A stretch of 64,000 nt of DNA, from positions 248,001-312,000 of the forward strand of contig NZ_JALIQS010000006.1 of assembly GCF_024704725.1 (NCBI RefSeq). The letters run 5' to 3'. This DNA comes from Shinella sp. CPCC 101442 (GTDB lineage Bacteria; Pseudomonadota; Alphaproteobacteria; Rhizobiales; Rhizobiaceae). The translations under genes were made by a program, and so were the position numbers. Each line of letters opens with the position of its first letter. Position 1 is the stretch's first letter. Shown here piece after piece: positions 45,388-56,960 of this stretch. The notes under the pieces are model-generated. The model had not been told where the DNA came from. It ran no database searches and worked only from the letters and a program-made list of their open reading frames with translations.

Positions 45388-47592
45388 ATGAGCAGCGATT
45401 CGACCAATCTTTTCGGGGACAGGCTTTTCCCGCGCACGGTGCCCGTCATGGTGCCGGTGCCTACACCCGTGCCCTATTCCTATACGGTGCCCGAAGACAT
45501 GGCCGTCCAGCCCGGCTCCATCGTGCAGGTGCCGCTCGGGCCGCGCCTCGTGCCCGGTGTCGTCTGGGACGGCGGCGATGACGGCAAGGTCGATCCGAAG
45601 AAGCTGCGACCGATCGAAAAAGTGTTCGATTGCCCGCCGCTCTCCAAGGAGATGCGCGATTTCCTCGACTGGGTTTCAGCCTATACGGTGACGCCGCCGG
45701 GTCTCGTCACCCGCATGGCGCTGCGCGCGCCGACGGCGTTCGATCCTGAACCGATGATCGAGGGCCTGCGTTTTACCGGTCATCGGCCGGAGCGGCTGAC
45801 GAGCGCACGTGAGCGCGTGCTGGAGATGATCGAGGATGGCGTTCCCTGGACCAAGTCCGGTCTTGCCCATGCGTCGGGCACGTCGACGAGCGTCATCGAC
45901 GGGCTGATGAAGCAGGGCACGTTCGAAACCGTCTTCCTGCCGCCGCCGCCGGTGGTCGCGGCACCCGATCCGGACTATGCCGCGCCACGGCTCGAAGGGC
46001 CGCAGACGGACAGCGCGGCCGAGCTGGTGGAGAGCGTCCAGAAGGGTGTCTTCTCCGTCTCGCTGATCGACGGCATTACCGGTTCGGGCAAGACGGAGGT
46101 CTATTTCGAAGCGATCGCCGAGACGCTCAGGCGCGGCAGGCAGGTGCTCATCCTGTTGCCGGAAATCGCGCTGACAGCGAGTTTCCTCGAACGGTTTCAC
46201 GACCGCTTCGGCGCAAAACCCGCCGAATGGCATTCGGATCTCGCGCCCCGAATGCGCGAACGCGTCTGGCGGCAGGTGACGACGGGGGATGTGCGGGTGG
46301 TGGCGGGCGCGCGCTCGGCGCTGTTCCTGCCCTTCGAAAACCTCGGCCTCATCATTGTCGATGAAGAGCATGACCCCGCCTACAAGCAGGAAGACCGCGT
46401 CTTCTACAATGCCCGCGACATGGCGGTGGTGCGCGCGCGCATCGGCGATTTTCCGGCCGTGCTCGTTTCGGCGACGCCATCCGTCGAAAGCCGGGTCAAC
46501 AGCGATGTCGGACGCTACCGCAAGCTGCACCTGCCGACACGCTATGGCGATGCGGCGCTGCCGGACCTGCATCTTGTCGACATGCGCCGCCATCCACCGG
46601 CGCGTGGCGGCTTCCTGTCGCCGATCCTGCTGCGCGGCATCCAGCGCACCATCGAGAAGCAGGAGCAGTCGTTGCTCTTCCTTAACAGGCGCGGTTATGC
46701 GCCGCTGACGCTCTGCCGGGTTTGCGGTCATCGCTTCCAGTGCCCGCAGTGCTCGAGCTGGCTGGTCGAGCACCGGTTCCGCGGCCAGATCCAGTGCCAT
46801 CATTGCGGCTATGCCGAGCGCACGCCGGAAGCCTGCCCGGAATGCGGCACCTTCGATCATCTCGCCGCCTGCGGGCCGGGCGTGGAGCGCATCGCGGAAG
46901 AGGTTGAGAAGCATTTTCCCGAGGCGCGCACCATCGTGCTCTCTTCCGACCTGATGGGCGTGAAGCGCCTCCGGCTGGAGCTGGAGGCAATCGCGCGGGG
47001 CGAGGCGGATATCGTGATCGGCACCCAGCTCGTCGCCAAGGGGCATAATTTCCCGCTGATGTCGCTGGTCGGCGTTGTCGACGCCGATCTCGGCCTTGCC
47101 AACGGTGATCCGCGTGCGGCGGAGCGGACCTTCCAGTTGCTTTCGCAGGTGACGGGCCGTGCGGGGCGTTCCGGCCTCAAGAGCCACGGCCTCATCCAGA
47201 CCTACCAGCCGGCGCATCCGGTGATGCAGGCGATCGTCTCGGGCGATGCGCAGGCTTTTTACGATCGCGAGATCGGCGAGCGGGAAAAGGCCTTGTTGCC
47301 GCCGTTCGGCCGGCTCGCCTCGGTCATCGTGTCCGCCGACAGTCGTGCCGAGGCGGAGACGCATGCGCGCGGGCTGCGGCAGGCCGCGCCCCAGGTCTCC
47401 GGTATTTCGATCCTCGGGCCGGCGGAGGCGCCGCTTGCGCTCGTGCGCGGCCGCCATCGTTTCCGTCTATTGGTGCATGGCCGTCGCAACAGCGATATGC
47501 AGACGTTTCTGCGCACCATGCTCGCCAATGGGCCAAAGGAACGCGCCTCGCTACAGGTGCAGCTCGACATCGACCCACAAAGCTTCCTCTAG
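45388..47592 (+). CDS. priA: Primosomal replication restart helicase PriA
   Basis: Superfamily 2 DNA helicase that reloads DnaB at stalled forks; 734 residues. The N-terminal DNA-binding domain runs to about 200. The Walker A motif TGSGKT is at 231-236, and DEEH is the Walker B. The zinc-binding Cys cluster (CRVCGHRFQCPQC, CHHCG, CPECG) lies in the helicase core, and the C-terminal GTQLVAKGHNFP and QVTGRAGRSG motifs follow. The start at 45388 gives a short polar N-terminus. It ends 104 bp before a small membrane-protein gene. Confidence 0.96.
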   Translation: MSSDSTNLFGDRLFPRTVPVMVPVPTPVPYSYTVPEDMAVQPGSIVQVPLGPRLVPGVVWDGGDDGKVDPKKLRPIEKVFDCPPLSKEMRDFLDWVSAYTVTPPGLVTRMALRAPTAFDPEPMIEGLRFTGHRPERLTSARERVLEMIEDGVPWTKSGLAHASGTSTSVIDGLMKQGTFETVFLPPPPVVAAPDPDYAAPRLEGPQTDSAAELVESVQKGVFSVSLIDGITGSGKTEVYFEAIAETLRRGRQVLILLPEIALTASFLERFHDRFGAKPAEWHSDLAPRMRERVWRQVTTGDVRVVAGARSALFLPFENLGLIIVDEEHDPAYKQEDRVFYNARDMAVVRARIGDFPAVLVSATPSVESRVNSDVGRYRKLHLPTRYGDAALPDLHLVDMRRHPPARGGFLSPILLRGIQRTIEKQEQSLLFLNRRGYAPLTLCRVCGHRFQCPQCSSWLVEHRFRGQIQCHHCGYAERTPEACPECGTFDHLAACGPGVERIAEEVEKHFPEARTIVLSSDLMGVKRLRLELEAIARGEADIVIGTQLVAKGHNFPLMSLVGVVDADLGLANGDPRAAERTFQLLSQVTGRAGRSGLKSHGLIQTYQPAHPVMQAIVSGDAQAFYDREIGEREKALLPPFGRLASVIVSADSRAEAETHARGLRQAAPQVSGISILGPAEAPLALVRGRHRFRLLVHGRRNSDMQTFLRTMLANGPKERASLQVQLDIDPQSFL

Positions 47593-47695
47593 GGCGCGTG
47601 GTTAACAAAGAACTGTGCGAAGTTTTCCCGTCCGCTTCTGCCAGTCTTGCGGCTGTGCGATAGAGGGCGGCGAGCAGTTCCGGAGAGAGACCCAG

Positions 47696-48079
47696 ATGGA
47701 ATTCTACATCCCCACCGAGACCGGCGAGTTGCTCGCCTTCTGTGCGGCCATCGTCACGGGGCTTATCGGCCTGTTCGGTCTCTTCGCGCCGGGTATCGCT
47801 CTCAAGCTTGCGGGGCTCCAGCCGAAGGACGTCAGTCGTGAAGGTTTCGCCTTCGTGCGGTCGGCTGGCGGCTTCTACGCGGGCCTTGCCATCGTTGCGC
47901 TGCTCATGGCGCAGAGCTGGATCTACATGGCGATCGGCGGCGGCTTTGCGCTTGCTGCTTTCGGCCGAATTCTCTCGCTGATGTCGGACGGTTCGTTCAG
48001 CGCCAAGAACCTTCTGGTGCTCGTCGTGCAGGTGGTGCTTGCCGCCTTGCCGCTCGGCTATGCCTTCGGCTTCCTCTGA
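47696..48079 (+). CDS. Small four-span membrane protein, DUF4345-like
   Basis: A 127-residue protein with four hydrophobic segments (about 11-33, 54-68, 74-88 and 106-126) and few polar loops. The pattern AIVTGLIGLFGLFAPGIALKL and FVRSAGGFYAGLAIVALLM resembles the DUF4345 family; function unknown. The start at 47696 is preceded by GGAGAGAG. It lies between priA and the atp operon, an order kept in several rhizobia. Nothing in the sequence links it directly to ATP synthase. Confidence 0.72.
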   Translation: MEFYIPTETGELLAFCAAIVTGLIGLFGLFAPGIALKLAGLQPKDVSREGFAFVRSAGGFYAGLAIVALLMAQSWIYMAIGGGFALAAFGRILSLMSDGSFSAKNLLVLVVQVVLAALPLGYAFGFL

Positions 48080-48080
48080 G

Positions 48081-48340
48081 GGAAAAGCGGCGTTTTCCGC
48101 TCCGTCTGCGCCTGAACATAGTTCGCGCAGTCAACTTTTGCTCCGACTGTGGCCGACTTATGGCGCATTCCTGCGTCCGGCGTGTTGCGAGTCCCGGTTT
48201 CCTATGCTAGACGAACCGCGAAATTCAGAAAAAACGGGCGAAAACGCCTGTGGGCGCTGAAAATTACAGCAACGATTTCAGGGATTTAGGACCGTAGCCT
48301 CGCTACTGCCCTGTTTCTTGAATGAAAAGAAGAGAAGCTT
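48081..48340. other. 260-bp spacer before atpH with a hairpin at its start
   Basis: At the start, AGCGG (48086-48090) can pair with CCGCT (48097-48101), or GGAAAA (48081-48086) with TTTTCC (48093-48098); either could end the previous transcript. The rest has to hold the atp promoter, but I see no convincing -35/-10 pair. No gene is visible. Confidence 0.35.
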
Positions 48341-48907
48341 GTGCCCGTGGCAGACACATCCCAGCTCGTTTCCGGTGTTGCAGAAAGATACGCGTCTTCG
48401 CTTTTCGACCTCGCGCAGGAAGCTGGCTCCGCTGCCAGCGTCGGCGCCGATCTCGACCGTTTTCAGGCCCTGATCGACGAGAGTGAAGACCTGAAGCGGC
48501 TGATCGTCAGCCCCGTCTTCTCCGCCGAAGATCAGACCAAGGCCATTTCCGCCGTTGCCGCCAAGGCCGGCATCACGGGTCTCGTGGCAAACTTCCTCAA
48601 GGTGGTTGCGTCGAATCGTCGCCTGTTCGCCGTCCCCGGCATGATCAAGGCGTACCGCATCATCGCGGCCCGCGCCCGCGGCGAAATCACGGCCGATGTC
48701 ACTTCGGCCCATGCGCTCACCGCAGCGCAGGAAACAGAATTGAAGGCGGCGCTGAAAGGCGTCACCGGCAAAGACGTGACGATTGCCGTCACCGTCGACC
48801 CGTCCATTCTCGGTGGCCTGATCGTCAAGGTGGGATCCCGCCAGATCGACACGTCCCTTCGCACCAAACTCTCTACTCTTAAGCTTGCACTGAAAGAGGT
48901 CGGCTGA
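48341..48907 (+). CDS. atpH: ATP synthase F1 delta subunit
   Basis: Delta subunit (188 residues) that fixes the F1 head to the stator stalk. The N-terminal helical domain [20 protein letters not shown] and the C-terminal [39 protein letters not shown] segment are typical. The start is GTG at 48341 or GTG at 48347; AAGAGAAG upstream fits either. The stop TGA shares a base with the atpA ATG, so translation is coupled. The Fo genes are not in the window, as in other alphaproteobacteria, where Fo and F1 form separate operons. Confidence 0.95.
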   Translation: MPVADTSQLVSGVAERYASSLFDLAQEAGSAASVGADLDRFQALIDESEDLKRLIVSPVFSAEDQTKAISAVAAKAGITGLVANFLKVVASNRRLFAVPGMIKAYRIIAARARGEITADVTSAHALTAAQETELKAALKGVTGKDVTIAVTVDPSILGGLIVKVGSRQIDTSLRTKLSTLKLALKEVG

Positions 48908-50436
48908 TGGATATCCGCGCCGCGGAAATTTCCGCAATTCTCAAAGATCAGATCAAAAATTTCGGCAAAGAGGCGGAAGTCTCGGAAGTCGGCCAGGTGC
49001 TTTCCGTCGGTGACGGTATCGCCCGCGTTTACGGCCTCGACAATGTCCAGGCCGGCGAAATGGTCGAGTTCCCCGGTGGCATCCGTGGCATGGCCCTGAA
49101 CCTGGAAAGCGACAACGTCGGTGTCGTTATCTTCGGTTCAGACCGTGACATCAAGGAAGGCGACACCGTCAAGCGTACCGGCGCCATCGTGGACGTGCCG
49201 GTCGGTCCGGAACTGCTCGGCCGCGTCGTCGACGCGCTTGGCAACCCGATCGACGGCAAGGGCCCGATCAATGCCAAGCAGCGCTCGCGCGTTGACGTCA
49301 AGGCTCCGGGCATCATCCCGCGCAAGTCGGTGCATGAGCCGATGTCGACCGGCCTCAAGGCCATCGACGCCCTCATCCCGGTCGGCCGCGGCCAGCGCGA
49401 GCTGGTCATCGGCGACCGCCAGACCGGCAAGACCGCGATCATCCTGGACGCGATCCTGAACCAGAAGGCGATCCACGACAACGGCCCGGACGCTGAGAAG
49501 CTGTACTGCGTCTACGTCGCTATCGGCCAGAAGCGTTCGACGGTTGCCCAGTTCGTTAAGGTTCTCGAAGAGCGTGGCGCTCTGCAGTACTCGATCATCG
49601 TTGCTGCGACCGCCTCCGACCCGGCGCCGATGCAGTATCTCGCGCCGTTCGCCGGTTGCGCGATGGGCGAATACTTCCGTGACAACGGCAAGCACGCCCT
49701 CATCGGTTACGACGACCTTTCCAAGCAGGCCGTTTCCTACCGCCAGATGTCGCTCCTGCTGCGCCGCCCGCCGGGCCGCGAAGCTTACCCGGGCGACGTT
49801 TTCTACCTGCATTCGCGTCTCCTCGAGCGCGCTGCAAAGCTCAACGACGACATGGGCGCTGGCTCGCTGACGGCTCTGCCGGTCATCGAAACCCAGGGTA
49901 ACGACGTGTCGGCGTTCATCCCGACCAACGTGATCTCGATCACCGACGGCCAGATCTTCCTTGAAACGGACCTGTTCTACCAGGGTATCCGCCCGGCCGT
50001 TAACGTCGGTCTGTCGGTATCCCGCGTGGGCTCGGCCGCTCAGATCAAGGCGATGAAGCAGGTCGCCGGCTCGATCAAGGGCGAACTCGCCCAGTACCGC
50101 GAAATGGCAGCTTTCGCCCAGTTCGGCTCGGACCTCGACGCCGCAACGCAGCGCCTGCTGAACCGCGGCGCACGCCTGACCGAACTCCTGAAGCAGCCGC
50201 AATTCTCGCCGCTGAAGACGGAAGAACAGGTCGCGGTCATCTTCGCGGGCGTCAACGGTTACCTCGACAAGCTTCCGGTCGCTCAGGTCGGCAAGTTCGA
50301 GCAGGGCCTGCTGGCGTATATGCGCTCCGAGGGTAAGGCTATCCTCGACGCGATCCGCACGGACAAGTCGATCAGCGATGACACGAAGGGCAAGCTCAAG
50401 GCTGCCATCGACGCCTTCGCCAAGACCTTCGGCTGA
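48907..50436 (+). CDS. atpA: ATP synthase F1 alpha subunit
   Basis: Regulatory nucleotide-binding subunit (509 residues) of the hexameric F1 head. The P-loop GDRQTGKT is near residues 169-176, and the [13 protein letters not shown] and [14 protein letters not shown] motifs are in the C-terminal third. The N-terminal beta-barrel begins with [19 protein letters not shown], the stator-binding helix. It starts at the shared base of the atpH stop. A strong hairpin lies in the gap to atpG. Confidence 0.98.
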   Translation: MDIRAAEISAILKDQIKNFGKEAEVSEVGQVLSVGDGIARVYGLDNVQAGEMVEFPGGIRGMALNLESDNVGVVIFGSDRDIKEGDTVKRTGAIVDVPVGPELLGRVVDALGNPIDGKGPINAKQRSRVDVKAPGIIPRKSVHEPMSTGLKAIDALIPVGRGQRELVIGDRQTGKTAIILDAILNQKAIHDNGPDAEKLYCVYVAIGQKRSTVAQFVKVLEERGALQYSIIVAATASDPAPMQYLAPFAGCAMGEYFRDNGKHALIGYDDLSKQAVSYRQMSLLLRRPPGREAYPGDVFYLHSRLLERAAKLNDDMGAGSLTALPVIETQGNDVSAFIPTNVISITDGQIFLETDLFYQGIRPAVNVGLSVSRVGSAAQIKAMKQVAGSIKGELAQYREMAAFAQFGSDLDAATQRLLNRGARLTELLKQPQFSPLKTEEQVAVIFAGVNGYLDKLPVAQVGKFEQGLLAYMRSEGKAILDAIRTDKSISDDTKGKLKAAIDAFAKTFG

Positions 50437-50449
50437 GGCTGACGGTTCC

Positions 50450-50527
50450 GTGCCTTCGCGCTGACAAGCGCGAAGGCACCCCGAATTTTGGATTTGACGC
50501 ATGATCCGCCCCGGAAACAAACCGGGG
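50450..50527 (+). other. Two hairpins in the atpA-atpG gap
   Basis: GTGCCTTCGCGC (50450-50461) pairs perfectly with GCGCGAAGGCAC (50468-50479) around a 6-base loop. CCCCGG (50509-50514) pairs with CCGGGG (50522-50527) around AAACAAA. Neither is followed by a T-run, so they look like RNA-processing or stability elements rather than terminators. Confidence 0.6.
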
Positions 50528-50552
50528 GCTCGTGTTACAGGACGGAAAACGG

Positions 50553-52987
<2,435 letters not shown>

Positions 52988-53052
52988 TGAACTTTGGGCG
53001 CCCGCAACGGGCGCCCATTCCTGACCGGATGAATGACAAGAAGTGAATGGTC

Positions 53053-53460
53053 ATGGCTGACAATTTCAATTTTGAACTCGTCTCCCCCGAGCGCCTGCTG
53101 GTTTCCGGCAGCGTCAGCGAAGTCGTCATTCCGGCGACCGAGGGCGAGATGACCGTCATGGCCCACCATGCGCCGACCATGACGACGATCAAGCCGGGTG
53201 TCGTCACCGTGAAGTTCGCGGATGGCCGCAAGGACCGCTACGTGGTCTTCGGCGGTTTCGCCGACATCGTCCCGACCGGCTGCACGCTGCTGGCCGAGTC
53301 CGCCGTTCCGGCCGATGAGGTCAAGAGCGACGAGATCACCCGCCGCATCGAAGCCGCCCGCGCCGAACTGGCTCACGCCAAGTCCGACGACCAGAAGTTC
53401 GGCATCGAGACCTATCTCGCCGAACTGACGACGCTGCAGGGCATCGTCGTTCCGGTCTGA
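53053..53460 (+). CDS. atpC: ATP synthase F1 epsilon subunit
   Basis: Epsilon subunit, 135 residues, that couples rotor to F1 and inhibits hydrolysis. The beta-sandwich has FELVSPERLLVSGSVSEVVIPATEGEMTVMAHHAPTMTTIKPGVV, and the C-terminal helical pair (EITRRIEAARAELAHAKSDDQKF) is present. The start at 53053 (MADNF) is standard; an ATG six bases earlier is in the same frame. It closes the operon, and a classical terminator follows 27 bp after the stop. Confidence 0.97.
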   Translation: MADNFNFELVSPERLLVSGSVSEVVIPATEGEMTVMAHHAPTMTTIKPGVVTVKFADGRKDRYVVFGGFADIVPTGCTLLAESAVPADEVKSDEITRRIEAARAELAHAKSDDQKFGIETYLAELTTLQGIVVPV

Positions 53461-53487
53461 TTTTTTTCGACCGACCTGCTGACATCG

Positions 53488-53512
53488 AACCCGCCTTTCC
53501 GGCGGGTTTTTT
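53488..53512 (+). terminator. Rho-independent terminator of the atp operon
   Basis: AACCCGCC (53488-53495) pairs with GGCGGGTT (53501-53508) around TTTCC, and a T-run follows. It marks the end of atpHAGDC. Confidence 0.93.
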
Positions 53513-53688
53513 GTTGTCCGTCAAAAGCAGGCGTGCGTCGGAAGGTCCTCTTTACCTTGTCGTCAGGAAAACGCCTCCCGGTGAGACAACCTGAACGCGG
53601 GATTTGCTGTTTCTTTACGGCGTAGCGGGAGAGTAGCCGCACTATGCCGCCTGCCATGAAGGCGGGCCTTCGCGCAAGGACGAGGAAA

Positions 53689-55116
53689 ATGAGCAGCAAG
53701 ATCGTACCCGTAATCATGGCCGGCGGTAAGGGCACGCGCCTGTGGCCCCTCTCGCGCTCGTCCGCACCGAAACAGTTCCTCGAATTCCTGGGCGACGCGA
53801 CGCTGTTCCAGAAGACGCTGGCGCGTGTGGCCGACAAGGCGCTCTATGAGGCTCCTGTCGTCGTCACCAACAGCGATTTCCGTTTCCTCGTGGCCGAGCA
53901 GGCGCGCGCAGCGGAGATGGCGCTGGCCTCGATCCTGCTCGAGCCCGTCGCGCGCAACACGGCGCCGGCGCTCGCTGCGTCCGCCACGCTCATTTCCCGC
54001 CTGCATGGCGATCAGGCCATCATGCAGGTTCTCGCCTCCGATCACGAGATCGATGCCGACGCCACCTATTTCGACTGTATCGCCAAGGCGCGCACCGCCG
54101 CGGAAGCCGGGCGCCTCGTGACCTTCGGCATCACGCCGCACGAGCCCGCCACCGGCTACGGCTATATCGAGATCGGCGAGGATCTCGGCAATGGTGCCAA
54201 TGCCGTGCGCCGCTTCGTCGAGAAACCGGATCGCGACAAGGCTGCCGCGATGCTGGAGACGGGCGGTTATCTCTGGAACTCCGGCATGTTCATGCTGCCG
54301 GTCGGCCTGTTCCTGCGCGAGCTTCGCCAATATGCGCCGGAGGTGCTGGATGCTGCCGCCGAAGCGGTCGCCAAGGCGCAGCACGATCTTGATTTCGAAC
54401 GTCTCGATGAGGTCGCGTTTGCCCGCGCGCCGGATATTTCCGTCGACTATGCGATCTTCGAGAAGACGCCGATCGCCGCTGTCGTGCCCTCGCCCATCAC
54501 CTGGTCCGACCTCGGCAGCTGGGATTCCGTTTGGAGGACCGGCAAACAGGATGCGGCCGGCAATGTCGCCGACGGCAGCACGACCGTGCTCGACACCCGC
54601 AATTCGCTGGTCATCTCCCGCGACATTCATGTCGCCGTGCAGGGTCTCGACAATATCGCGGTCATCGCCAGCGAGGACGCGGTCTATGTCGGGCGCATGG
54701 AAGACAGCCAGAATGTCGGCAAGCTGGTGAAACATCTCGCGAGCCTGCCGAAGACGGCAAAGCTGACCGAGACGCACCCCACCGCCTATCGCCCCTGGGG
54801 CGGTTACACTTCCGTGCTGAACGGCGAGCGCTTCCAGGTGAAGCGCCTGTTCGTGACGCCGGGCAAGCGGCTGTCTCTCCAGAAGCATCACCACCGCTCT
54901 GAGCATTGGATCGTGGTGCGCGGCACGGCCGAAGTGACGATCGGCGACAGGACGATCCCGCTGCGCGAAAACGAATCCGTCTATATCCCGCAGGGCGAAC
55001 TGCATCGCCTCGCCAATCCCGGCAAGATCATGCTCGAACTGATCGAGGTGCAGACCGGCTCCTATCTCGGCGAGGACGACATCATCCGCATCGAGGACGA
55101 GTTCGGCCGAGGCTGA
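53689..55116 (+). CDS. manC: Mannose-1-phosphate guanylyltransferase / mannose-6-phosphate isomerase
   Basis: Bifunctional-type enzyme, 475 residues, making GDP-mannose for polysaccharides. The N-terminal nucleotidyltransferase starts PVIMAGGKGTRLWPLSRSSAPKQFL and has the FVEKPD sugar-binding element near residue 178. The C-terminal cupin domain (about 350-475) has RPWGGYTSVLNGERFQVKRL and the metal-site KHHHRSEHWIVVRGTAEV. The start at 53689 follows GAGGAAA; a longer frame adds 15 residues. XanB/ManC/AlgA naming is not separable here. Envelope genes of unknown function follow on the other strand. Confidence 0.92.
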   Translation: MSSKIVPVIMAGGKGTRLWPLSRSSAPKQFLEFLGDATLFQKTLARVADKALYEAPVVVTNSDFRFLVAEQARAAEMALASILLEPVARNTAPALAASATLISRLHGDQAIMQVLASDHEIDADATYFDCIAKARTAAEAGRLVTFGITPHEPATGYGYIEIGEDLGNGANAVRRFVEKPDRDKAAAMLETGGYLWNSGMFMLPVGLFLRELRQYAPEVLDAAAEAVAKAQHDLDFERLDEVAFARAPDISVDYAIFEKTPIAAVVPSPITWSDLGSWDSVWRTGKQDAAGNVADGSTTVLDTRNSLVISRDIHVAVQGLDNIAVIASEDAVYVGRMEDSQNVGKLVKHLASLPKTAKLTETHPTAYRPWGGYTSVLNGERFQVKRLFVTPGKRLSLQKHHHRSEHWIVVRGTAEVTIGDRTIPLRENESVYIPQGELHRLANPGKIMLELIEVQTGSYLGEDDIIRIEDEFGRG

Positions 55117-55123
55117 ACCGCCA

Positions 55124-55747
55124 TCATTGGCCTCGCCGCTTCGGCGGCGGGCATCGCCCACGCGCGCGGCATTCAGCATCGAGCCAGATGCCGGCGCCTT
55201 GCTGCATGGCGGTCTTCTGCCGGCTGTCGAGCCGTGGCGTCGCCGCCCGGGCTGCGCCTTTCGTGACGAGCGTTTGCGCCAGATCTTCCCGCGCGACGGC
55301 ACAACGCACGAAAGAGACCGCACCGGAGCGGAAATCCTCCAGACAGGTCAGCGTCCGGTTCGCAATCAGGTTCCGGAAGTAGATGCGTGCCTGCTGGCCG
55401 CAGGCGACGAGGCGCTGGTCATGGCCACGGCAAAGCTGCCTGGGAGCGACCGCGATACCATCCGTCAGCACATAAAGCTGCCCGTTTTCCTCGAACGAGG
55501 TGCTGTCGAAAACCTTGACGCGGGCGGTCGGTTTCAGGATGAGCGGCGTGATTTTCCGCTCGATTTCCACGCGCTCCAGGGATTGTTTCTTCCGGTCGAC
55601 GCGTATGGGCTTGTCGGTCCAGATTGGCTCGTCGGACAAGGGGCCGGAAGATTTCAGGCCTGCCGCCAATGCCGAAGCGCCTATCGCAAGGCAGACAAGC
55701 GTCGCGACGAGGGTCTGCTTTATCTTTCCGTGTGAAGTCACCGCCAC
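55124..55747 (-). CDS. Secreted SNase-like protein with altered active site
   Basis: A 207-residue protein with an N-terminal signal or anchor (about 8-29) and a domain that follows the staphylococcal-nuclease (thermonuclease) order: a beta-strand VKVFDSTSF, LYVLTDGIAVAPRQLC, then helix ACGQQARIYFRNLIANRTLTC, a strand SFVRCAVA, EDLAQTLVTKGAARA, and a final helix QKTAMQQGAGIWLD. The usual GIDAPE, with the catalytic Glu, reads GIAVAPR here, and no DGDT metal motif is seen. Enzyme activity is therefore doubtful. The gene is convergent with manC, 7 bp apart. Confidence 0.6.
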   Translation of the reverse strand: MAVTSHGKIKQTLVATLVCLAIGASALAAGLKSSGPLSDEPIWTDKPIRVDRKKQSLERVEIERKITPLILKPTARVKVFDSTSFEENGQLYVLTDGIAVAPRQLCRGHDQRLVACGQQARIYFRNLIANRTLTCLEDFRSGAVSFVRCAVAREDLAQTLVTKGAARAATPRLDSRQKTAMQQGAGIWLDAECRARGRCPPPKRRGQ

Positions 55748-55753
55748 CCTCGC

Positions 55754-56590
55754 TCAATCGCTGGAAGTTTGGGCGGTGGTGCCCGGCACATCAAGCCGCT
55801 CGCCAAAATTTTCCCGCAGCGGCAGCCAGCGGCTGCGGTCGAAATAGTCGGGCAGGTAGGAGCCGCGATTGCGCGTGCGGTCGGGTGTGACGATGAAATT
55901 GTAGCGCGGTGTCTCGCTGAATTCCTTCTTGAGAAGGATGCGGTTGCCGAAGCGGATGATGTCGAATTCTTTCAGCGCTCGGATGTCTGCGAAGACTTCC
56001 GGCGCATCCTCCCATCGCATCTCATCGAGAAAGACGCGGATCGCGGCGATGACGGCATCCGTCACGGCATTCTGCGTCGTCTTGTCCTCGATGTTCAGCT
56101 TGATGCGGAAGGAGGAGACGCGCGTCTCCGCATTGCCCTTGATCGACAGGAAGGCGGAGGAGGGGGGCACGCCTTCCACTGCACCGGGAAACTCCCGATA
56201 GGATTGGCACTCCCAGCTGTCCTTGTTGAAGACGCCGGCCTTCCATCCGGAATTGACGAAGCCGGCACGGCGCAGCGCTTCGCAGAGCGCCTCGGGCGCC
56301 TTGCGGATGGTGCGGACGAATTGTGTCTGCATGGGCGTTACCGGGATGAGCAGACGATCCGAGATGAGACCCTTCGGGCGCGGCATCCGGTTGCCCTTGA
56401 GCTCATAGGGGCGCAGCACGCGTTCGGCTGGTGCCGTGGTGACGGGGGCATAGCCGAAGCGAGCGAGCAGCAGGTTGAGATTGCGGTAGTCGTTGGCCAG
56501 AAGCACGGTCGCGCAGATCGCTCCGAGCAGCACGACGGCAAAAAGCCCGAAGACGACCAAGCCGGATCTGCCTTGCTTTCGCTGCGTCAT
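55754..56590 (-). CDS. Membrane-anchored protein of unknown function (DUF6030-like)
   Basis: A 278-residue protein with one N-terminal membrane span (about 10-32, LVVFGLFAVVLLGAICATVLL) and a soluble part. The soluble part contains FVRTIRKAPEALCEALRRAGFVNSGWKAG and later VTDAVIAAIRVFLDEMRWEDAPEVFADIRALKEF. The layout agrees with a family seen in rhizobia near envelope genes. No catalytic motif is visible. Its start has no strong ribosome site. It lies 6 bp upstream of the SNase-like gene, in one transcript on the minus strand. Confidence 0.65.
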   Translation of the reverse strand: MTQRKQGRSGLVVFGLFAVVLLGAICATVLLANDYRNLNLLLARFGYAPVTTAPAERVLRPYELKGNRMPRPKGLISDRLLIPVTPMQTQFVRTIRKAPEALCEALRRAGFVNSGWKAGVFNKDSWECQSYREFPGAVEGVPPSSAFLSIKGNAETRVSSFRIKLNIEDKTTQNAVTDAVIAAIRVFLDEMRWEDAPEVFADIRALKEFDIIRFGNRILLKKEFSETPRYNFIVTPDRTRNRGSYLPDYFDRSRWLPLRENFGERLDVPGTTAQTSSD

Positions 56591-56666
56591 GCCGACCCGC
56601 GTCTTTGCCCGTGCTGTGCGGTCGATACCGGGCCTTCTGGCAAAGGCGGGACCAAAGCCCTCGGGA

Positions 56667-56864
56667 TCAGCCGATCTCCCGCTCCTGATAGGCTACAACC
56701 AGGGTGCCTGCAAGCGCGAGCGGCCAGGCAAGGCAGAGCAGCAGGCCAAGGGCGCGGTCCAGATCCCATCTGCCGCCATTCTCCTCGCCTTCGCGCAGGC
56801 TGCAATCGACGAAGCGCAGCGCGATGAAGGTGTAGAAAGCCATGAGAAAGGCAGTCAGCGTCAT
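56667..56864 (-). CDS. Small two-span membrane protein
   Basis: A 65-residue product with two hydrophobic spans, residues about 3-19 and 41-58, and a polar, charged loop between (DCSLREGEENGGRWDLDR). The C-terminus is YQEREIG. No homologue is recognised. The start at 56864 is preceded by GGGAAGA; an earlier Met at 56951 gives a 94-residue form with a polar extension. It may belong to the unit with the DUF6030-like gene, which starts 76 bp downstream. Confidence 0.5.
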   Translation of the reverse strand: MTLTAFLMAFYTFIALRFVDCSLREGEENGGRWDLDRALGLLLCLAWPLALAGTLVVAYQEREIG

Positions 56865-56960
56865 TCTTCCCGATCCTGTTTCAGGATAAGCAGCCAGCCT
56901 CCTGTCCCTTTGCGCATCCCCGCGCTCCGGATTCGGTCCTGTCTGCTCCAAAGTGTGACA

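Noticed and set aside
53461-53688. A small gene in the gap between the atp terminator and manC
   Set aside because: No frame has a ribosome site and start with a coding-like composition; it probably holds the manC promoter only.
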